DNA from: Vicia villosa
Lineage: Eukaryota; Streptophyta; Magnoliopsida; Fabales; Fabaceae
Direction of reading: 5' to 3'
Assembly: GCF_029867415.1 (NCBI RefSeq)
Contig: NC_081185.1
Span: 85,657,452 to 85,721,451 of the forward strand
DNA: 64,000 nucleotides
A program made the translations under genes and the position numbers. Shown here piece by piece: positions 10,053 to 22,366 of the stretch. Every line of letters begins with the position of its first letter. The first letter of the stretch is position 1. The notes under the pieces are model-generated. The model saw only the letters and a list, made by a program, of their open reading frames with translations. It was not told the origin of the DNA and made no database searches.

Positions 10053-10866
10053 AACTTAATCCTATAATGTTTGCAAAGAAAACTCTCTAAAATTTTTGGA
10101 AAAATCATGTTTTTATGGAAAAAGATGGGTTTTTTTTTTAATGAATGTATGAATGCATGGATGCGTGGATGCCACATATTCAAACATGGTAAAGCAAACA
10201 TGGTAGTCCAAACATGGTAACGCAAACATGGTACTACAAACATGGTAATTCAAACATAGTACACATAGGTTTAAAGGTCCAGCGTCACGAGCATGAGGTC
10301 AGAGAACCAAATATGGGATAGTACTAGGGTTTATCACCTGCAAAACATGTTCTACTGATACGTCAGAGTCTACATTTTTCTTTCGGATATTACCGGCTTG
10401 CACAACTGAACTTGTGAGCTAGAAATATTCTCAAGAAAAACTCGTCTGAGTGTGGTTCTCCGCATGACAACTATCCAAGTCTTCACCTGGATCGTTTCTG
10501 CACCACGTCCTAATAAGGCCAGGATGGGTTGGGGTTCTACAGCCAACTCAGCTTCTACAGTTCAATGAAAGCAATAATGTCTTCGCAACTGAACTTGCTA
10601 AACATATACTACAAACAAAGAACCTCCACTGAGCGGAAGGATTCTCATGCTGACTTTTTAAGGACTGAACTCCTTGTATGCCATACATGACTATACCCTC
10701 CACCTAATTCTTATGTGTACTTAATCCGGGTTAGGATTTGTCCATAATGTATCACTTGTAACAGAATCACACCAGTAACAGAACCAAGGAACCACACATG
10801 TAACAAGAATAAAATAAAATATAACAAATAGAAATAACCCTTTCTTTGGAAACAATAAAAAGAAAG
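10053..10866 (-). other. Ogre-1 5' leader
   Basis: Untranslated region between PBS and ORF1. At 10180-10260 it contains a short imperfect repeat of 'aaacatggta' about every 13-20 bp. No ORF of significance. Confidence 0.7.
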
Positions 10867-10884
10867 TCCCCAGTGAAGTCGCCA
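10867..10884 (-). other. Ogre-1 primer binding site (Arg-tRNA type)
   Basis: Minus-strand TGGCGACTTCACTGGGGA lies six bases downstream of the LTR end (spacer GAAAAA). The TGG start and the similarity to the Ogre-2 PBS (TGGCGACTCTGCTGGGGA) support it. Ogre PBSs are reported to match tRNA-Arg. Confidence 0.85.
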
Positions 10885-11576
10885 TTTTTCTGTCGCGGGC
10901 GAAAAACCGTTTTTGTGCCTCTTTTTTGTGGATGAGACACCTGATGCCTTCTTTGGGCTCGAGTGCTCAAAAAAAATGATTTTTCTTTGTACCGACCAAA
11001 CTTTTTATTGTTTCCAAAAGAGGAAAAGGAAAAAAGCTGCAATAACCTTAAAAGTGGGGAAGAGATTCCGGGTAAGAGGGTTGGTTATACGAAGGGAAGG
11101 TATTAGCACCCAACGTATCTATAGTACTCTATAGGTTTCTTTGTTTTGTTTATTCCATTCTTGTTGTGGTGGAGGTTCTTGTGAAATAGGTGGGACCTAA
11201 GGTGTTTGTTTGATTATGCTCGCAAAGATCATCGCGATCCTCTGCATACATATCCCCTAGAGGGAATCAGAGCATCTGTAGCTCGGGGTCTACGGGTGCT
11301 AAGGTTTGAATGGTTTTTTTTTTGTTTTGTTTTGCTCGCCAAGGATCGACCTTGTGCCTACGTATTCTCAAAGGGATGTTGAGAAAGTCAGAGCAATCGT
11401 AGTTCCCACTTATGCTAGTGGAAGCAAAGAAAAATAGACAAATGTCGTCTAAATGCTAGATGTATCTAATCTATATCATCACATACATCTGTTTGATTTT
11501 GTTTAAAAATCTTTTCATTATAAGCCCGGGGCCATGCCACTTAGGGTGCTTAGAATGATAAAGATGTTTTTGTTTG

Positions 11577-12150
11577 TTTAACCAGCCTTGTGGCAAAAGT
11601 TTTAATGAAGTCAGCCTTGTGACAAAAACTTTGATTAATCAGCCAGCCTTGTGGCAAAAGTTTCAATGAAGTCAGCCTTGTGACAAAAACTTTGATTAAT
11701 CATCCAGTATGGTGGTAAAACAGTTTGATTAATTAGCCAGCCTTGTGGCAAAAAGGTTTGATTTTGATTGATTGATTGTTTGTGATGATATATAAGAGAT
11801 ACTCCTAGCATAGAGATGAAAAATGTCTAATCTCCTAGGGTATTTGTTTTGGATATTGGGGATGCTTATAAGAAGCCCGTGGGTCCTTGTACGAAGCCCA
11901 AGAGGAGGCTATCCGAGGGTCCTTGCATTGTAAGCCCAAGAGGAGGCTATGGGAGGGACAATCCGGGGTCCTTGCATTGTAAGCCCAAGAGGAGGCTATG
12001 GGAGGGTCACTCGTTTGTACAAAGCCCAAGGGGAGGCATGGTATAGTTGGTTTGAGCTCTTAGAGCGATTTCACCGGGAAACCATACTCTATGTCCTAAC
12101 CTAAACTAGTGGAGATTCTTTGCACGAAGCCCAATAGGAGGCTATGGGGA
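11577..12150 (-). repeat. short tandem repeats in Ogre-1 LTR R/U5
   Basis: About five copies of 'cagccttgtggcaaaa'-type units lie at 11580-11755. About five copies of 'aagcccaagaggaggcta'-type units lie at 11870-12145. The second unit has short self-complementary ends (AGCC...GGCT). Related 'aagcccaag..ggc' units recur in the Ogre-2 LTR (19590-19920, 20745-20830). Confidence 0.7.
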
Positions 12151-13224
12151 ACCTAGTGTTGTACTAAGTTGAAAAAGCATATATAACACAAACACACATA
12201 TGAACAAGTACGAACAAACATGAACAAGTACATGAACAAATATGAACAATTATACATATATGACAGAGTGTGTGTATATAATGGAGTTTATGAAGGAAAT
12301 ATACCTGTAAGCATGATCCATTTGTATACACAGGGCTCGGGACTCACACTCGGGGAGAGGTCCATTTGAGTTTATTCAAAACTATGTAAACAGGTATTCA
12401 CAAAAGGGCTTGGGACTTATACCTACATGGAGGCCCATGGTATATTTTTGGGAAGATTTAAAGAAACCTTCGTTTTTGGTTTGTTATTAAAAATCAAACT
12501 GATCGAGATATGTACAAAAAAAAGGTGTACAATGAAATACCTAATTTCATGTACTTGAGTGGGTATGTACGAAAGGGGCTTGGGACTTATACCTACGTGG
12601 AGGCCCGTGTTTTATTTACAAAACATGGTTGATCGTTTTATTTACAGTCGCGTTGTTTGAAAAAACGGTTTGAAAGTTTGTTCTGAAAGAAAGTTTATTT
12701 ATTTTGAATAAAAAGACTGTGTAAAAAGAAAAAGGAGTGGGTCTTATACTCTCTAATATTCGAGAGGCCCCACATCGTTTTGAAAATCAATTGATTAATT
12801 AAAAGATTTAATCAAAAGTTTCAAAAAGAAATGGTTCATTGTTTTTGAAAAGAACCGCGATCGCTCGTTTTAAAACGATTTGAATTTTGAAAGAAGTCAA
12901 TTTAATCAAAAGATCATCCTCAATTAACACTTAGATGATTAGGGTTTGTTCAAAAAATATTTACAAGTGATTTAAGTTTAAAGATTAAGTGAAAAACAAT
13001 ATTTAAAAGTATTAGAAAACACTTAAAAATATGTTATTTTAAACTTAATTAAAAATGTATTAAACAAATATATTTTTGTGATTTTTTTTTATATTCATAA
13101 AATACATATATAAAATAATAAGTGTGTAAAAAATGAAGAAAAAATAAGTTAAATTGAATGGTTAAATTAATGGTTGAAGTTGTGTAAAAAATCAAAGAAA
13201 ATAGGTGATAAAAAGAAGGGTTTA

Positions 13225-13298
13225 GTCCCATAGGGACTTGAACTCGTGACCTTGAGGTCACTACTCAAAACAAAAGCCAACTGAGCCACGCTCGTGGC
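13225..13298 (-). repeat. tRNA-like module in Ogre-1 LTR
   Basis: Minus strand: A-box-like TGGCTCAGTTGG at 13288-13277 and B-box-like GAGTTCAAGTCCC at 13245-13233, with starts 43 nt apart as in tRNA genes. The ends also pair partly. Probably a decayed tRNA/SINE-derived segment; it is not a functional tRNA gene by inspection. Confidence 0.55.
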
Positions 13299-14244
13299 TT
13301 GTTAGTAATACGCGCTGGGTACAATATATTTTCAAACTGAATTTTAAAACTCATGAACCAAAAAAACGCGCCAAGAACACAATCCCATTTTGAATTTGAA
13401 TTTTCTGAAAACTGAACCAAATTGATCAAGTGAAGGGTCTAACTCACTCGTTTTTTCATAAGGATCATGATGGTGCCCTCATAATTCATTTATTTTTGCT
13501 CTAAGGTGATCAATTTTCTGATGAACACGAAGAACCCTAATTCTGAGATTGATCATGAAATCGTGTATGATTGATGAATTGTGAAATTGATTGAGGGTTA
13601 ATGATCAGTGATAGTGCAGAAACAAGATAGCAACTCAATTTTTCATTTATGATGCATGTATGTATGAGTTTGAAGTTCAAGTAGCTTACCTTCAAAAACG
13701 GCCAAACTGGAAATTGAAATCGTGCCTGGAGGTGTTACAGATGTTGTTTCTTGATCTGGACAGCATCAATGGACCTTATGGAACATGTTTGAATGCTTGG
13801 AACAGTTTGAATTCACCTGAGCTAAGCTATGGAACCTGAACTGCAGTTGCTTCAAGTATGAATCGAATTTGAAGATGGAGATGTTACAGGTCATATGTGA
13901 GTGTTTGGATCATTCATATGAAGTATATGGAAGGTGTTAGAAGTGTTATTTTGGACAGAAATGATCTTGAATGGATTTTGGCATGATAAGGCTTAGATTA
14001 TGCATATTTGAGAAGTGAGGTAGTGATTTTGAGTTTGAGATGTTTTTGGAGTGTGTGAGTGGATCAAACACATCCCATATGATGTTTGTGGTTTGTGGGA
14101 AGCATCACTTTGGTCAGAAATTCAAAGGTTTAGAGGTTGAGCATTTTACCTCTTTGAAACTTAAGAAACTTGCATTCTAAGAAAGAAAGAGAAAGCCTAT
14201 AATTTGTGTGACTTTGGTGTGTTTTTGAATGGAGTTTGGACCTC

Positions 14245-14252
14245 TATTTATA
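14245..14252 (-). promoter_or_regulatory. Ogre-1 LTR TATA box
   Basis: Minus-strand CCTATAAATAGAGG is an excellent plant TATA context. The homologous LTR of Ogre-2 has the same motif at 31263-31270, which supports function. Confidence 0.8.
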
Positions 14253-15827
14253 GGCCAAAGAGTCTGAACTCAGAGCTTTGCAACTTGATCAAAGTTTGAT
14301 GATTTGGCTTAAGAGATAAAAAGGAATCTTTTACATTTAATGCAAAATGGTTAAAGTGACCAAACCATGGTTAAACTTCAAGCTTCTTATCCTCTTCCAT
14401 TCTGATCTTCTAATCAGAAAATATCTTCAATTATTGTCTTGATGCATCATTACTTGCATTATTTGGCAATTTGGTTCATAATTTTGCAAAAATGGCTTGA
14501 AATTTCAAGTGAAATGGTCACTAATGTCAAAATTCAAAACCATAGCTACACTCCATATTTTTTCATGCTCTTGGACATTTTGGAAAGCTCATGTTACATA
14601 CTTCAAAACTCTAGTTGAAAGTTTCTTCAAGATCTTTAAGGAAGTGGGTGAAAAAGATCCATGAACTTTGAGAAAAATGAAGTTTCAAGTGAATTTTTCA
14701 AAAGATGCCAACTTTGAAGCTCCATATCTCTTAAATGGTTGATCTTATGGAAAAAATTTATATGTGTCAAAGTTGTTTATTGGATCAAAATCTACAACTT
14801 TCATGTTGGAAGTTTTTTTCAGTTTGTAGGTGAAATTTTGAGAAATTCCCTTTCAAAGTTTGGAAAAAACCATGAAAAAACACTTAGAAATTTTTCTAAG
14901 TATGGAAAGTCAAACTTTTGACTTTTTGATTCTTGATTGATTTTCTTGATTTTTCTTGATCAAATGACTTCTCATATCATATATTGATGATTTAAAACTT
15001 CAAAAGTCATGGTTGACCAAAATTCCCCAAAAGTCAATGGTGATCTTGTACAGTTGACTTTTTCAGACGAATCGCGTTTCTGGAGATTTCAAATGAAACA
15101 GGCTATCCTCATCAAATGAATAGTATGAATGGATCACATTGAAGCATTAGAGGATATTGAGCCATGTTTTGAGTTGTGACACCATGTCCTGATTAAAAAG
15201 TCAGTTGTTCAGTGAATTAGGTCAAAAAACCCTAATTGTCGATCTGATGAAATTGATGACTGTGGATCTTGAACTGAGATGCAATTTCCATGGGATATTG
15301 TCATAGGGATTATTTGAGGATGATTGAAACCTTTGATTGACTTCCTGGGGGTTTTTATGGTTTCCCAAATGTGATCCCTGATTTCAGTCCCTGATAGTTC
15401 AAAACCCTGATCTGAGGATTTGTCTGATCAATCTTTGTGTAGGAGATGTTCTGAGCCAATGGATTAGGTCAAAATGATTCACTTGGGGCCTTGAGGTCAT
15501 GTCCCAAGTCATTAGGTCAAATTCTGAGCAAAAGTCAGGAGTATGCTGTCTTCAGTCAAAACCCTAATTCAGTCGATTCAAAGCTGTTGAGTTTGTTGAA
15601 ATGAATCTCTGAGGACCAAATGTTGATTGTTGATGAAGATGGTTCTTTTGAGATGAAGGGAGAACAAAACCCTAGTTGATTGTTACTTGTACTGATGAGT
15701 GATTTCCTGATTAAATCCTGCTGAGTCACAAGTAACAAACACAAGCTATGCAGTTTGTTAGAGATGCAAATGATGCATATGCAGATGATATGAGGTGGTA
15801 TCTTAGGTCAAAAATTGGGGTATGACA

Positions 15828-15832
15828 AGGAA
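15828..15832. other. candidate right target-site duplication of Ogre-1 (aggaa)
   Basis: These five bases follow the LTR boundary, where Ogre-2 gag sequence resumes. The partner copy is outside the window. Confidence 0.5.
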
Positions 15833-16001
15833 TAGGAGTAGAAACAATCTCGGAAACCACAGTCCTTTGCGGTTCTTCTGGCGTTGGTCGATTCTGTGCA
15901 ACTACCAGGGCTTCTACCATGTTATTGAGCCTTTCAATAGCATCTTTGAGAGTATTAACCTCTTCTCTGAGTTCTCCATTCTCTTGCTCAAAGTCTTCCA
16001 T
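15828..16001 (-). pseudogene. gag: Ogre-2 gag N-terminal fragment, cut by Ogre-1
   Basis: ATG at 16001 followed by ~58 codons (MEDFEQENGELREEVNTLK...). This aligns with the coiled-coil start of Ogre-1 gag (MEHSEQENIELRGTVTTLQ). The frame runs directly into the Ogre-1 LTR at 15827. Confidence 0.88.
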
Positions 16002-16291
16002 TCTTTTCTTGCGACTTGAACGAGTGTTGTATGGATGAGACAGCTTGAAAGTCTTGGTTCACCTCCTTCTCCTCCTCTCTTTCTGGAGAAAGGAAAGTGA
16101 CTATTAGATCCGCGACAATTCTCGTGTCAGTGCGTACGACTAAAGCGATGCATGATATGCAATTAAGTTAATATTTTTCAAGGAAACACCATAATTACGT
16201 TATGAAACATCAAACTTTTATTAATTAAGCGAAAACGCTGTTTTTTACACACTTTGAAAAGGGAAATACAGAGAAACTGAGAGAAAGGACT
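16002..16291 (-). other. Ogre-2 spacer between ORF1 and gag
   Basis: 290 bp with no convincing ORF; equivalent to 8182-8516 in Ogre-1. Confidence 0.6.
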
Positions 16292-17725
16292 CTAAAACTT
16301 TGACAAAGAGCCGACTTCACGTTCTAACATCTTCTTCTGTTTCTTGAGCTGAGCGTTCTCTGACGTGAGCTGATCAATAATCCAGGAAGCAGGAGGGATA
16401 TGATGAGAAAGTGACGTTTGTGACACTTGTCGATCGAGCACTTCAAGTAACTCATCCTTCCTTCTTAGGATGTTTTGAATCTCAACATTTTCCGTGTTGA
16501 CGATTCGATACTTGTTCCTCCAAGCATTCCTTTCTTGGCATACCTTGTTTAATGCCGCTTGTAATTTTTCAACATCGGTGGAGAAAAGGTATATTGGTTC
16601 CCTTAGGGGAATAGGTTCTTGATGCTGATATGGCATCCTGAGCTTGAATGCTCTGATGCGTACCCATTGAAGGTAAGGATCTAGGGAGATACAAAGATGT
16701 TTTCCTAACAATCTTCTCCCTTTGCTGTGAACAAGACGCCAGGCTTGGACAATTTCCTTCTTCAGCATGTTGCCATGATCGTCGATGTTCTTGAAGAACA
16801 GACCCTCCAATTGGATGTTACTTGGTATATTTTTCATGGGATAGCCGTATTGACGACAGGCTAAAGCTGGATTGTAACTGATTCCTCCCTTAGTTCCAAT
16901 AAGGGGTATGTTGGGAAAACTTCCGCAACTGAAGATGATCTTGGTTTCGTCGTTGTCAGGACTACACCAATCAATGTCTGTATGAGTGAGGGACATGATT
17001 TTCTGTGACCAATAAAGGCCATCCCTCATGTTCCAGAAAGTGCTAGACTTCGGCAGGTGCAAAAACCATTCATATAACAACGGTACGCAGCATGCGATTA
17101 ATCCTCCTCGCTGCAGGTTTCTTGAATGCACAGAGTGATAAGCATCCGCAAGCAAGGTTGGAACTGGATTTCCAATTAAGAAGATCTTAATTGCGTTGAT
17201 GTCGACGAAATCGTTAATGTTAGGAAACAAAAACAATCCGTAGATAAGCAATGCCAAGATTTCCTCAAACGCGCTCATATCTTGGATGTCGACGAAGTAC
17301 CGAGCTTGATCAAACAGGAATTTGGAAGGCAATCCTTGAATTCCTCCTCTACTCACCATATGAGTTCTGATGTCGACTACGTTCAAAGGAGTAGTCGCAG
17401 CAATGATAATGTCGTCAGGATTCTTTTCCAAACCGGAGTACGGATCTTGCGCGTACACGGGTACTCCAATCAGACGAGAGTATTCCTCCAACGTAGGCAT
17501 GAGCTGATAATCTGGAAAGGTGAAGCAGTGATACGTTGGATCGTAAAACTGTACCAAGGTGGGAAGGATCCCATCCACAATGTTGGTATTGAGCAAAGGC
17601 AGAAGTTTTCCATACTTCTCCTTGAAAGCCTGGGGGTTGACCACCAGTTTTCTGAGCTTTCCTAGTTCCTCGACCTAGGGAATCTTGAAGGTGTATTTCC
17701 TAGCTCTCTTTCTTCCATAATCCAT
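16292..17725 (-). pseudogene. Ogre-2 ORF1 with an early nonsense codon
   Basis: The natural ATG is at 17725 (MDYGRKRARKYTFKIP, matching the Ogre-1 ORF1 start). Codon 17 (17677-17675) is TAG; beyond it 450 codons stay open to 16292. The body keeps the conserved VQFYDPTYHCFTFPDYQLMP and LFPNINDFVDINAIKIFLIG runs and a C-terminal coiled coil. A single substitution has disabled the start region; otherwise no frameshift is seen, so decay is recent or the protein restarts downstream. Function unknown, as for the Ogre-1 homologue. Confidence 0.88.
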
Positions 17726-18516
17726 GGTATAGATCCTTAAGTCCTTTCTCCGTTTCTCTCTTTCTATGAAGTTCAAAACGTTCGTTATTTAGTTTCCTTG
17801 AAAAACGACTCGAAAAAGACTCTTTTTTTGTTTTAATTATTAATGAATGATGCATGAATGCATGAATGCACACACAAGAGTTTTAAACAAACATGGCGTT
17901 GAAGGGTATAGTGGTCATGAAGTCAAAACGCAAACCTCGCCCCAATGGTAAACTAAGGATAAGGATTTTTGCACCTGTAGAACGGGTTCTAGGGGTCTCA
18001 GAGTTTTTGCTCAACCTTAAAGATACGTTGACTGGTATCTATAAGAGAGTTTTATCTGAGTGTAGTATCTGCGTGACAATTACTTCCGTAATCACCGCTC
18101 TACGTCCTAAAAAAGGCTTTAAGTGGGGTTAATGTGTTTCTAGGTCCTCCTGGTACAAATCACTCTCGGAATGCATTGGCGCAGTTAATCACAACCAGCC
18201 AGGCAAATCCCAAGAGTAGAATTGTGAACCAAGGTTAGAGGGTCTTCACCGGGAAGACATCCTCCATCCTATCTTATGTTGCACTCAAATCCGGGTATAG
18301 GATTTCTCACCACAAGGGGGAATCAAGCCCTTTCCCGATACAGAATAAACAAAATAAACAAATATAAATGCAGCAAACACATGAAATGACACAGAGGTTA
18401 GGCAGGACCTCTCTTGTTTGAGGGGGAATTTGGCATCCCTAATTCCTAATTGGGGCTGGACCAGCAACAGGTCAACCATTGGTTTGGATGAAAAACCAAG
18501 GTTTTTAACACTTATA
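17726..18516 (-). other. Ogre-2 5' leader
   Basis: Untranslated region between PBS and ORF1. The small plus-strand ORF at 17893-18132 has no recognisable similarity and is probably chance. Confidence 0.6.
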
Positions 18517-18534
18517 TCCCCAGCAGAGTCGCCA
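18517..18534 (-). other. Ogre-2 primer binding site
   Basis: Minus-strand TGGCGACTCTGCTGGGGA, six bases from the LTR end at 18541; same type as Ogre-1. Confidence 0.85.
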
Positions 18535-19983
18535 TTTTTCTGTGGTTGTCGTTTTTTTTACCTCCCCGTTTCACTTGGGAGGACGGCACGCTAGACCCTT
18601 CACGCGAAATTTGGAAGGAGAATGCGCCCGTGGTGGGATGAATTTTATTTCAGTTCTTCCTACGATATCACACGAACTTTCTTATTTGTCCTACGAGTAG
18701 GAAAGGGGAAAAAAGATCTCAACTAAACCCTAGGAGTTTGCTAAGTGTGGGGATTACACCTAGACTAGAAATTCTGGAGTCCGGGTGGTCGGTTATACAT
18801 AGGGAAGTGTTTAAACACCCTACATATCTGTAGTACTCTACAGGAACCTTCTCTGTGTCTAAATGTGTTTGTGCTGCTAATGATTATTGGGAAAGTTTCT
18901 CCTTTGTGTTAGGAGAAGGAATTGAATTGAATAAAAGAAAGACAGACAGACTGACTGACTATTTTTGGTATTTTATTAGCTCGCTGAGATTCCTTGTGAA
19001 CCTCATGCCTACATATCCCTAATGGAAGTCAGAGCTTAATGTAGTTTGGGGAACTAATTGATTATTAATTATTTTTGGGTGCCTTGCTTGAAGCTCAAGG
19101 TTGAAGCTTTGAATTAAATCTCTGTTTACAATAAAGAGACATGAAGTCATCTTTATAGAGAGGTATTTCTACTATTCCACCACAAACATTTTAAAAGAGT
19201 GACAGAATGATTGAATTCATTTCATTAAGAGAGTGACCTTACCTGTGTGTTTGCAAGTATGCTAGTATCTCTTAAATGAAAGAAAGATGCTCATCCAAAT
19301 TAGGGAAAGTTACCACATGTCTGGGTTTTACTGCCAGCTCATGCCTTTCAAAATCCTAAATGGGAGACTTGATTGAAATTGAAATGAAATGTAATGTTTG
19401 TTTGTTTGAATGTGGTGAGATAGAAGAAAGATCTCTCTATAGAGATAAGCTATGTCTATCTACTGTATAAAAGATTTGATTTTTAACTGGCTTGTATGAG
19501 GCCCAAGCTTGAGGCTTTTTGATTGATTGATTATTATTCTGGGAGAAAACTCCATTGAGGATTAATTTACAAGGGATTTTTATGTGCTGTACAAAGCCCA
19601 GAATTGAGGCTGACTCTACTTGGGGAGAATCTATTTTGATGGGTTTTATTTGGTGTTCTGTACAAAGCCCAGAATTGAGGCTGACTCTAACTAGGGGAAA
19701 TATTATTTTCTGCCTTGTATGAAGCCCAAGGTTGTGGCGGACTCTTAAATAAACTGAGTATGGATGACTCTATGGGAAAAGATCCTAGATGTTAGGAATA
19801 TTTGACACACGACATATGGTTTATCTGCATTGTACAAAGCCCAAGGTTGTGGCTACTGAACAATGAAGGACTCACTGGAGAGACTCTATTATCTGCCTTG
19901 CACAATGCCCAAGGTTGAGGCTAACTATTTTTGTTGGATTTTGACTCTATTGAAGGATTTATTTAGAAAGACTGATTTTTTTG

Positions 19984-20415
19984 GAAGCTAACCCTTTCCA
20001 GGGGTTTTGACTCAGCTGGAGAAATTGTCTGTTAAAAGACTGATTTTTGTCATGTTTTTTGGAGGCTGACCCTTTCCAGGGGTTTTGACTCTTTTTGGGG
20101 AAATTATCTCCTAAGAGAAATGAATCTTTGGTTTTTGAAGAAGTGATTTTGGAGGCTAACCCTTTCCAGGGGTTTTGTTAAAATGAAAGAATGAATGGAG
20201 GCTAACCCTTTCCAGGGGTTTTTGTTAAAATGAAAGAATGAATGGAGGCTAACCCTTTCCAGGGGTTTTGTTAAAATAAAAGAATGAATGGAGGCTAACC
20301 CTTTCCAGGGGTTTTGTTAAAATAAAAGAATGAATGGAGGCTAAACCTTTCCAGGGGTTTTTATTAAAATGAAGGAATGTTTGGAGGCTAACCCTTTCCA
20401 GGGGTTTTGTTAAAA
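19984..20415 (-). repeat. ~45-bp tandem repeats in Ogre-2 LTR
   Basis: Eight copies of 'ggaggctaaccctttccagg', six of them in regular register from 20151 to about 20415 with 'ggttttgttaaaatgaaagaatgaat' between. The core has short complementary ends (AACCC...GGGTT). The expansion accounts for part of the extra length over the Ogre-1 LTR. Confidence 0.85.
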
Positions 20416-22298
20416 TGAATGGCAGAAAGATTATCTAGTGGAGACTTCTTGTTTAAAGCCCAAGATGAAGGCTGACACTTGCTGAGGATAAGCAAACATG
20501 GATCCTAGACTCTGCTAAGGAAGATTGATGAAGATAAGGGTGACAGAGACTGTCCATGTCTCTCATTCCAAAAGGTGTACTCAATGTGAAATTGAGACAA
20601 ACTTAGCTTGTTTAAAGTCTGGTTTAAATTGGAAGAAACTCACCAGGGTATGTTAAAAGGTGACTAAAGACCTGTTCCTATGTTTATAAGAAACCTGATG
20701 GGTCCTTGTATACAAGCTCAAGAGGAAGCTGGAAGTGCTTTTAAGAAGCCTGTGGGTCCTTGTACAAAGCCCAAGAGGAGGCTAATCGAGGGTCATCGAG
20801 GGTCCTTGTTATAGCACAAGAGAAAGCTATGTAGTTTTGAACTTATTTTGGCTTTAAGCAAATGGGTAAGAGGTTTCACCGGGAATAATTCCTCTTTGGG
20901 TGGATGTGTCCTATTTTTTGGATTCTAAGGTTTTTGCCAAGATGTTTCACCGGGAATAATTCATCTTGGGGGTTTGAACTACAGATCTCTAATTAGGAAA
21001 GAGCCTTCACCGGGAAGACATTCTCAATCCTAGGTCATATTCCTATAATATATATATAGTTTAACTGTCCTAGGGTTTATACTCAAACGTAGTTCTAAAC
21101 TAATATATATATGCACAGTTCTATATTTGACAGTAATTTAAATAAAGACTATAAATTGAAAGCTTGTAAAGCCTAACCTGGATGGAGTGGAGGCCTTTGA
21201 AGAAGTATGTACAAAGCTTTACCAGCAATTGATGGATAACAGTTGAATATATATATGATAAACAGTTAATGGTTTTTTGAAAACAGAAGAAGTGAAGATG
21301 GACATGTTAGACGCTGGCCTTAGGATCTAGAGGGGGGGTGAATAGATCTTTCACAGTTTTGCGGAATTAATTGAACTTTAAGCGGAAGTGATTCTGAATC
21401 GACTCGCGTCTATTCCGAACCACTATTGAAACGATTGTATATGTGTTAAAACCACTAACCAGCTAGAGATAAACGATAAGAGAATACACTATAGAATCAA
21501 TACGTCGCTCTATTGAAAATCAATTAACTTCTTATATGATGAACGACGTTTGCAATGCAGTAATAGTGAAAGAAGCAAAAACACAAACACTTGGTGATAA
21601 TGATCAAATTGATGGTGATTCATTGTGTGATGGATTGTGATGTTTATATAAGTTTTTAATTCACAATCTTAACACTCGAATCGTTGATCAATTTGCTATT
21701 ATAACCAAATATGAACAGAACGTAAATGAAAAGGTAAAAGCGACAAGAACACGATATTTGTTTAGGCAGTTCGTCGATCGTCCTCGCTACGACTACGTCT
21801 GCCCCCAATTCCAAACTGAAATTGGGAAATCTTTCATTAATGTTGAAAGCAGTTTATACAAAGAAGATAACAAAGCGATAAACCATAAACCAATTATGTC
21901 GATCCTTTGAATCTTCTTCCCCCTTAATCTTGAGTCAGATCAAGGTGATCCAAGAGCTTCACTTGATCCCTTTTCTGCAGTGTCTTGATTTGCCTTGAAC
22001 CCTTGTTCTTCAATCTTCACACTCAGATGGATCCTCGAAGAAACCTCTTGATAAAAACCCCCAAGAAACACCTATCTTGGAGGACAAAACCCTCGGATTT
22101 TATTCACCAAAAACCCCACAAATCTTCACCCACTAGGAATCTTCAATTCCGTTCCATGGACGTTATCGAACTCGATCACTAACCCTCAACGCAAGAATGA
22201 TTATGTGTAATTGTGTTGGAGATGACGAAGAACGAAGATGAGAAGTCTTTGTGTATCTTTCAGTCGTTGGTGTTGTGTTCAATAATTGAACCTTGGAC

Positions 22299-22309
22299 AA
22301 TATATATGT
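22299..22309 (-). promoter_or_regulatory. candidate TATA box of solo LTR
   Basis: Minus-strand ACATATATATTG, followed by a CA-rich leader-like sequence. Weaker than the Ogre TATA boxes. Confidence 0.45.
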
Positions 22310-22366
22310 GAGTTGCTGGTATGTTGGAGCAGAGTGAACACATGGTTTGGGAAGTTTTTAGCAGAT

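Larger units (their letters stand above)
1..15827 (-). mobile_element. Ogre-1: Ty3/gypsy (Tat/Ogre lineage) LTR retrotransposon, 3' end outside window
   Basis: Order on the minus strand is 5' LTR (10891-15827), PBS (10867-10884), leader, ORF1, gag-pro, short intron, RT-RNaseH-integrase, 3'UTR. This order, the extra ORF1, the ~4.9-kb LTR and the Arg-tRNA-type PBS are hallmarks of plant Ogre elements (established knowledge). All three ORFs are open over their full length, so the copy looks young and possibly competent. The LTR starts TGTCATACCCC on the minus strand and interrupts the gag reading frame of Ogre-2 at 15827/15828. The 3' LTR and left TSD lie left of base 1, so LTR divergence cannot be measured here. 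Confidence 0.93.
10891..15827 (-). repeat. Ogre-1 5' LTR, 4937 bp
   Basis: Bounded on the minus strand by TGTCATACCCC (15827) and ...GCGACA (10891), directly before the PBS. The promoter TATA box is at 14245-14252, so U3 is ~1.6 kb and R-U5 ~3.3 kb. The LTR contains a tRNA-like module (13225-13298) and tandem short repeats (11580-12150). Most small ORFs inside are chance. Confidence 0.93.
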
